A stretch of DNA of 15,766 bases, taken from contig VFMC01000111.1 in the NCBI GenBank assembly GCA_006515795.1, forward strand, positions 1 to 15,766, read 5' to 3'. Below are positions 11,524 to 15,766 of the stretch, piece by piece. The notes under the pieces were generated by a model that was given only the letters and a program-made list of their open reading frames with translations, was not told where the DNA came from and did not search any database. The number at the start of each line of letters is the position of its first letter. Position 1 is the first letter of the stretch. The position numbers and the translations under genes are program-made. Source of the DNA: Acidimicrobiaceae bacterium (lineage in GTDB: Bacteria; Actinomycetota; Acidimicrobiia; Acidimicrobiales; Ilumatobacteraceae).

Positions 11524-12716
11524 GCACGATCTCGGCGGTCGTGCTGCGCGAGGGTCGCTGGTGCCGGTGGTCGGCGGACCACCGGCACCGCACCATTGCC
11601 AAAGCGCCTTGGCTTGCCGCCATCGTCCTCACCGGTACAAGTGCCGGAGCCTGTGCCGGTGGCGTCCCGAGCACGGCGCTGCCCGTCGCCCTGGAACGGT
11701 TCGTCAGCGACCGCGCCGCGCCCTCGATCGATTCGATCGAGGTGTGGATCTGCGATGTCCCGGACGTCACTGCCGATCCCCTCTACGGCGACCTCCCGCT
11801 GCGGCTCGCCCTCGACCCCGCGGTGGTGACCGGCCAGATCGCCGACCGCACATCCGACTACTTCTCCACCATCTCCCACGGCCTCTACAACCCGTCGTTC
11901 TCGGCCGGCGCCACGATCGAGATGTCCGAAGGGGACACCGCCGAGACATGTCTGGACGCGGCGCTCGACCGTTCCTCGACAACCACCACCGTCGTGTTGG
12001 CCGTCGCCACGGCCGAGCACGTGGCGGGAACCTCGGGCGGGTGGGGGCGGCCCGGATCCTGGTTCGATTGCTCGACCGACTGCGCCGCCCGAACGACGCG
12101 ACGCGCTGCCTACGTCGGTGCGAGCGACTTCAACCCCGACTGGGGAGCGGTGCCGTTGCTCGACCTGATCGAGCACGAGATCGGACACACGCTCGGGCTG
12201 CCGCACTCGGGCATCGACCCCGACGACGGGTCGTATCTCAGCGGGCTCGACCTGATGAGCAACAGCGCGGCTCCGCGCCATCACGACCAGGCCCGGCGCG
12301 ACGCTCCCGACACTCTGGCCATCAACCGCCTCGACCTCGGTTGGCTGCCGGTCGCCGACATCGAGGTGATCTCGGGCGACACCGACACCGACACCGACTT
12401 CGCGCTGTCGCCGTCGACAGGAGTCGATGGTCGGCGACTCGCGATCATCGAGCTCGACGCACATCGTGTGATCTCGATCGAGTTCCTTGCCGCCACCGGG
12501 TTCGACGACCACTTCGAACACTCGGGTGTTGCGGTGCACCTGATCGACGACCGGCCCGGTGACCGGGAGCTGCGCCTGCAGCAGCCACTCGGCGCAGGTC
12601 CGCCGCACCTCGATCTGTTGCAGGCGGGCGACGAGCTCGAAGTGGAGGGCTGGCGAATCCGGGTGAACGACGTTGGCGCCACGGCTCGTGTGGCGGTCAC
12701 GGCAGCCGACCGGTAA
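11520..12716 (+). CDS. Secreted metzincin-type zinc metalloprotease
   Basis: This 398-residue protein has an extended metzincin site IEHEIGHTLGLPHSGID: His219, Glu220, His223, Gly226 and His229. A Met-turn, LDLMSNS with Met246, lies 17 residues after the last His, as in M10/M12-type proteases. After a basic start (HRHR, K28) a hydrophobic stretch about 31-48 (WLAAIVLTGTSAGACAGG) looks like a signal peptide. Cys45 could be lipidated, but the lipobox is poor. Cysteines 78, 144, 184 and 188 suggest disulfides. The C-terminal 280-398 looks beta-rich, with a DTDTDTD run. GTG at 11520 overlaps a small upstream ORF. The first 20 residues lie over a strong DNA hairpin and look unlike a usual signal start, so the true start is uncertain. 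The substrate is unknown. Confidence 0.82.
   Translation: MSTISAVVLREGRWCRWSADHRHRTIAKAPWLAAIVLTGTSAGACAGGVPSTALPVALERFVSDRAAPSIDSIEVWICDVPDVTADPLYGDLPLRLALDPAVVTGQIADRTSDYFSTISHGLYNPSFSAGATIEMSEGDTAETCLDAALDRSSTTTTVVLAVATAEHVAGTSGGWGRPGSWFDCSTDCAARTTRRAAYVGASDFNPDWGAVPLLDLIEHEIGHTLGLPHSGIDPDDGSYLSGLDLMSNSAAPRHHDQARRDAPDTLAINRLDLGWLPVADIEVISGDTDTDTDFALSPSTGVDGRRLAIIELDAHRVISIEFLAATGFDDHFEHSGVAVHLIDDRPGDRELRLQQPLGAGPPHLDLLQAGDELEVEGWRIRVNDVGATARVAVTAADR
11560..11589. repeat. Perfect 13-bp inverted repeat inside the start of the metzincin gene
   Basis: GGTGCCGGTGGTC (11560-11572) and GACCACCGGCACC (11577-11589) are exact complements around a GGCG loop. The RNA stem would be very stable. It begins 40 nt after the assigned GTG and lies before the hydrophobic signal segment. 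No T-run follows. It may act as an attenuator or translational barrier, or mark that the real start is downstream. Confidence 0.6.
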
Positions 12717-12726
12717 CACTTGCGTC

Positions 12727-14706
12727 ATGGCGACCCGAGATGTGAACGATCAGCCACCGCGGCGCCGTGATGAGGCATGGTTGATGCGCACGTACTCCGG
12801 GCACTCGACGGCGCAGAAGAGCAACGAGCTGTACCGCAGCAACCTCGCCAAGGGTCAGACCGGCCTGTCGATAGCGTTCGATCTGCCCACCCAGACCGGC
12901 TACGACCCCGACTCGATCATGGCCCGCGGTGAAGTCGGCAAGGTCGGGGTGCCGGTCGCCCACCTCGGCCACATGCGGGCTCTGCTCGACGGCATCCCAC
13001 CCGGTTCGATGAACACGTCGATGACGATCAACGCCACCGCGGCATGGATGCTGGCGTTGTACGTCGCCAACGCCGATCAGCAGGGCATCGCGTCAACGGC
13101 GCTGCGTGGCACCACACAGAACGACATCGTCAAGGAGTACCTGTCGCGGGGCACCTACATCTTCCCGCCTGATCCCTCGAAGCGGCTGATCGTCGACATG
13201 ATCGCGTGGTGCGCCCACCATGCCCCGAAGTGGAACCCGATGAACGTGTGCTCGTACCACCTGCAAGAGGCGGGGGCCACGCCCGTGCAAGAGATCGCGT
13301 TCTCGTTGGCGACCGCGATCGACGTGCTCGACGCCGTTCGCGACAGCGGCCAGGTCGAGCCCGACCGGTTCGCTCAGGTGTTCGCTCAGATCTCGTTCTT
13401 CGTCAACGCCGGCATCCGGTTCGTCGAGGAGATCTGCAAGCTCCGCGCCTTCACCGAGCTGTGGGACCAGATCGGCCTCGAGCGCTACGGCGTCGCCGAT
13501 GCCAAGGCCAGGCGCTTCCGATACGGCGTGCAGGTGAACAGCCTCGGGCTCACCGAGGCCCAACCGGAGAACAACGTGCAGCGCATCGTGCTGGAGATGC
13601 TCGCCGTCACCATGTCGAAGCGGGCGCGGGCGCGCAGCGTGCAGCTACCGGCGTGGAACGAAGCGCTCGGTCTGCCCCGTCCATGGGATCAGCAATGGTC
13701 GTTGCGGATGCAACAGGTGCTGGCGTTCGAGACCGACCTGCTGGAGTACGACGACATCTTCGACGGTTCCGCCGTGATCGAGTCGAAGACCTCCGAACTG
13801 CGCGACGGGGCCTGGACCGAGCTGCAAGACGTACTCGACCGTGGTGGCGCGTTCGAGGCGGTCGACGAGCTGAAGGGTCGCTTGGTGCGGTCGATGGCCG
13901 ACCGCACGCGGCGCATCGAGGCAGGTGAGCAGACCGTTGTCGGCGTCAACTCGTACCGCGAGACCACCGAGTCGCCGCTCGGTGGGAGCGACAACATCCT
14001 CACCGTCGATCCGACCGTGGAGGCCGAGCTCGTCGACGACGCGGTCGCGTGGCGCGCGAGTCGCGACCGGGGTGCTGTTGATGCGGCCCTGGCCCACCTT
14101 CGCCGGGCGGCCGTGACCGGCGACAACATCATGCCGCCCTCGATCGCGCTGGCGAAGGTCGGCGGAACGACCGGCGAGTGGTCGGCGACGTTGCGCGACG
14201 TGTTCGGCGAGTACCGAGCCCCGACCGGTGTCTCGGCAGCTGTCGGCAAGCGGGTCGGCGAGTTGGCCGCGGTGGCCGCCTTCGTGAGGACGATCGCCGG
14301 TGGACCGCCGAAGTTTCTCGTCGCCAAGCCGGGTCTCGATGGTCACTCCAACGGGGCCGAGCAGATCGCCGTCGCTGCTCGCGATGCAGGCATGGAAGTT
14401 GTCTACTCGGGCATCCGTCTCACGCCGGAGCAGATCGTTGCGTCGGCCCGCGACGAAGACCCCGACGTGATCGGCTTGTCGATCCTGTCGGGTTCGCATC
14501 TCGCGCTAGTGCCAGAGATCCTCCGCCTCCTCGCTGTCGAGGGCGTCGATGCGCCCGTGGTGGTGGGCGGCATCATCCCCGAGGCCGACCGCGTGCGGCT
14601 CACCGAGGCCGGTGTCGTCGCGATCTACACACCGAAGGACTTCGAGCTGGCGCGGATCATGCGCGACGTGGCCGAACTGGCGATCACCCGCCGCGCCGCC
14701 GGCTGA
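12727..14706 (+). CDS. meaA: Ethylmalonyl-CoA mutase (MeaA/Ecm), B12-dependent
   Basis: This 659-residue protein fuses a mutase TIM barrel with a C-terminal cobalamin-binding domain. It would rearrange (2R)-ethylmalonyl-CoA to methylsuccinyl-CoA in the ethylmalonyl-CoA pathway of acetyl-CoA assimilation. Conserved blocks in the MeaA manner are WLMRTYSGHSTAQKSNELYR, AFDLPTQTGYDPDS, NTSMTINATAAW, GTTQNDIVKEYLSRGTYIFP, CSYHLQEAGATP and GLPRPWDQQWSLRMQQ. The B12 motif DxHxxG is LDGHSNG (Asp538, His540), followed by LSILSGSHLAL and VVVGGIIP. Methylmalonyl-CoA mutase large subunits are longer, and their motif blocks differ, so Ecm is preferred over Mcm. ATG at 12727 lies 10 nt after the protease stop. 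TAACAC just upstream is a weak -10 candidate. Crotonyl-CoA carboxylase/reductase is not in the window. Confidence 0.92.
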   Translation: MATRDVNDQPPRRRDEAWLMRTYSGHSTAQKSNELYRSNLAKGQTGLSIAFDLPTQTGYDPDSIMARGEVGKVGVPVAHLGHMRALLDGIPPGSMNTSMTINATAAWMLALYVANADQQGIASTALRGTTQNDIVKEYLSRGTYIFPPDPSKRLIVDMIAWCAHHAPKWNPMNVCSYHLQEAGATPVQEIAFSLATAIDVLDAVRDSGQVEPDRFAQVFAQISFFVNAGIRFVEEICKLRAFTELWDQIGLERYGVADAKARRFRYGVQVNSLGLTEAQPENNVQRIVLEMLAVTMSKRARARSVQLPAWNEALGLPRPWDQQWSLRMQQVLAFETDLLEYDDIFDGSAVIESKTSELRDGAWTELQDVLDRGGAFEAVDELKGRLVRSMADRTRRIEAGEQTVVGVNSYRETTESPLGGSDNILTVDPTVEAELVDDAVAWRASRDRGAVDAALAHLRRAAVTGDNIMPPSIALAKVGGTTGEWSATLRDVFGEYRAPTGVSAAVGKRVGELAAVAAFVRTIAGGPPKFLVAKPGLDGHSNGAEQIAVAARDAGMEVVYSGIRLTPEQIVASARDEDPDVIGLSILSGSHLALVPEILRLLAVEGVDAPVVVGGIIPEADRVRLTEAGVVAIYTPKDFELARIMRDVAELAITRRAAG

Positions 14707-14712
14707 CAGGCA

Positions 14713-15555
14713 CTACGACCTACGGAGCACGACCAGGAAGTGGTCGCCGAGATCACGGAACAGCGGCCACCGGCTCGTCATCTCGTCGGCGCGCTCCAAT
14801 CGTTCGAACAGCCGTGGCCTGCGGTCGGCGACCTCGGCGATGTACGGCGGTGGAACGAACAACGACAACGATTCACGCGACACCACCGACCAGGGAGAAC
14901 CGTGGCCGCCTGTCCAGCTCGCCAAGAACTGGCGCGGCGTGTAGTAGCTGGTCCAGATGGTGCAGCCGTTCATGCTCACCGGCGTGACACCGCGGGCGAA
15001 CCGCACGCTCATGCGGCGCCATCGCCGACGACGTGCGTAGTGCACGATCTCCCACGGACACCAACGACCGATCACGGTGAACACCGCGTAGCCTCCCGGC
15101 CGGACCAAGGCCGACAGCGAACGCGCCGTCGCGCCGAGGTCGGGCACGCAGTTCAACGGCCCGAAGTTCGAGTACGCCAGGTCGATCGTGCCGGCACGAT
15201 CGATGAGCCGATCGAGCTCGTGGGCGCCCACATGAGCCGCCTCGATCCGGTCGCCGGCGGCCGCGGATCGTGCGCCGGCGCGCTCGACCATCGCCGGTGA
15301 CCAGTCGGTAGCCAGCACGTGGTGACCGGCCCGGGCGAACCGCTCGGCGTCGAGGCCTGTACCGCAGCCCAGATCGAGCAGGTGCGACCCGGGCGACACC
15401 AGAGCGTCGATCCGACTCCACACGATCGCGCGCATGCGTTGGATCATGTCGTTGTTGCCCTGCGGTCCGTCATACGTCGCGGCGACGCTGTCGAAGGCCG
15501 CTGCGGTCGAACGGAGCCGTTCGGCAACCGGATCGCCGGCAATTGGATCGGTCAC
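14713..15555 (-). CDS. Class I SAM-dependent methyltransferase
   Basis: This 280-residue cytoplasmic protein has motif I HLLDLGCGTGLDAE (58-71), the acidic residue after strand 2 in VLATDWSPAMV (Asp84), and motif IV-like DLAYSNFGPLNCVPDL in the place of the substrate-side loop, followed by ALVRPGGYAVFTV. The C-terminal part (about 165-280) contains an aromatic-rich segment CTIWTSYYTPRQFL and FVPPPYIAEV, seen in methyltransferases that act on small molecules, lipids or sugars. The substrate is not readable. GTG at 15555 overlaps the stop of the gene upstream on the same strand (GTGA), so the two are coupled. It is convergent with meaA, 6 nt apart, with no room for a separate terminator. Confidence 0.87.
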   Translation of the reverse strand: MTDPIAGDPVAERLRSTAAAFDSVAATYDGPQGNNDMIQRMRAIVWSRIDALVSPGSHLLDLGCGTGLDAERFARAGHHVLATDWSPAMVERAGARSAAAGDRIEAAHVGAHELDRLIDRAGTIDLAYSNFGPLNCVPDLGATARSLSALVRPGGYAVFTVIGRWCPWEIVHYARRRRWRRMSVRFARGVTPVSMNGCTIWTSYYTPRQFLASWTGGHGSPWSVVSRESLSLFVPPPYIAEVADRRPRLFERLERADEMTSRWPLFRDLGDHFLVVLRRS

Positions 15556-15766
15556 GACGGGAACGACGCGACCGGGATCCGCAGCCGCGTCGGGTTCGGG
15601 TTGCGCGCACCCGCTTCCCGCGCCCGTAGCTCGCTCCAGCGCTCGTCGACGCGGGCTGTCTGGCGTTCGAGCGAAACGTCGGAGAGCAGCGGATGCTGGG
15701 CTCGCGAAAGACCGGCGAGCCTACGGCGCAGGTCGAGGTCGTCGTGCAGGCCGCGATGGAGCTCGC
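15552..15766 (-). CDS. C-terminal end of an unidentified protein, 5'-truncated by window edge
   Basis: An open frame enters from the right edge and ends at TGA 15554-15552. It gives the last 70 residues of a protein, including LRRRLAGLSRAQHPLLSDVS and ending RLRIPVASFPS. It is rich in Arg, Leu and Glu and has no membrane segment. The LAGLxRxQHPLLxD pattern faintly recalls the C-terminal part of asparagine-synthetase-like proteins, but I do not consider that established. The overlap of its stop with the methyltransferase start indicates a common operon, for example in surface glycan or small-molecule biosynthesis. Confidence 0.65.
   Translation of the reverse strand, partial: ELHRGLHDDLDLRRRLAGLSRAQHPLLSDVSLERQTARVDERWSELRAREAGARNPNPTRLRIPVASFPS

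Noticed and set aside
12385..12406. GACACC short repeat in the metzincin gene
   Set aside because: Three copies encoding DTDTDTD in a loop. Too short to call a functional repeat.
11141..12562. 473-codon plus-strand and 427-codon minus-strand (11445-12728) open frames over the aat/metzincin region
   Set aside because: Both have Arg/Pro/Gly-rich, domain-free translations. The frame holding the HExxHxxGxxH motif is the real gene.
1..15766. tRNA, rRNA, CRISPR, riboswitch or insertion sequence
   Set aside because: Nothing resembling these was found: no regularly spaced direct repeats, no transposase, and intergenic gaps are nearly all below 150 nt.

Overview
The window is a gene-dense, high-GC chromosomal segment. 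Strong G/C bias at third codon positions, frequent GTG starts, an MshA-type mycothiol glycosyltransferase, an RsiG-like protein and a Streptomyces-style XRE regulator all indicate an actinobacterium. The protein styles (a PilZ/SdrD-like fusion, an S51-like protein with GGSASA, an MshA variant reading FVSTFHTL) suggest class Acidimicrobiia, near Ilumatobacter. That last step is from memory of the families, not from a search. I see no rRNA, tRNA, CRISPR array, insertion sequence or phage gene.

Layout. Positions 1-3467 are all on the minus strand. In transcription order they are a MoaD/ThiS-like carrier, an RsiG-like c-di-GMP-binding protein, an XRE regulator, an mshA-like glycosyltransferase broken by a frameshift, a YbjN-domain protein, and the 5' part of proC, which runs off the left edge. 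A compact 42-nt divergent promoter separates moaD from a plus-strand pair (3510-4693): a histidine phosphatase overlapping a YgjP/SprT-like zinc metallopeptidase. A 971-residue minus-strand gene (4730-7645) encodes a degenerate membrane glycosyltransferase with a PilZ domain and an extracellular SdrD-B-like part. Next come a membrane-anchored cyclophilin (+), an S51-like protein (-) and an HD-domain protein (-). A plus-strand run follows: 3-hydroxybutyryl-CoA dehydrogenase, aat, a possible 40-residue ORF, a secreted metzincin and an ethylmalonyl-CoA mutase (meaA/ecm). A methyltransferase and the tail of another gene (both -) close the window.

Themes. (1) Two proteins about 1.5 kb apart carry recognisable c-di-GMP-binding motifs: the RsiG homologue and the PilZ fusion. 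This is the most interesting biology here. (2) Most promoter-proximal starts have a TANNNT -10 hexamer ending 6-9 nt before the start codon, which suggests leaderless transcription. (3) Three conserved genes (mshA, the hydroxybutyryl-CoA dehydrogenase and aat) each lack a short conserved internal segment, frameshifting in mshA and in frame in the other two. This is either real decay or assembly deletions, and should be resolved before metabolic conclusions are drawn. (4) 3-hydroxybutyryl-CoA dehydrogenase and ethylmalonyl-CoA mutase on one strand fit acetyl-CoA assimilation through the ethylmalonyl-CoA pathway, but crotonyl-CoA carboxylase/reductase is not in the window.
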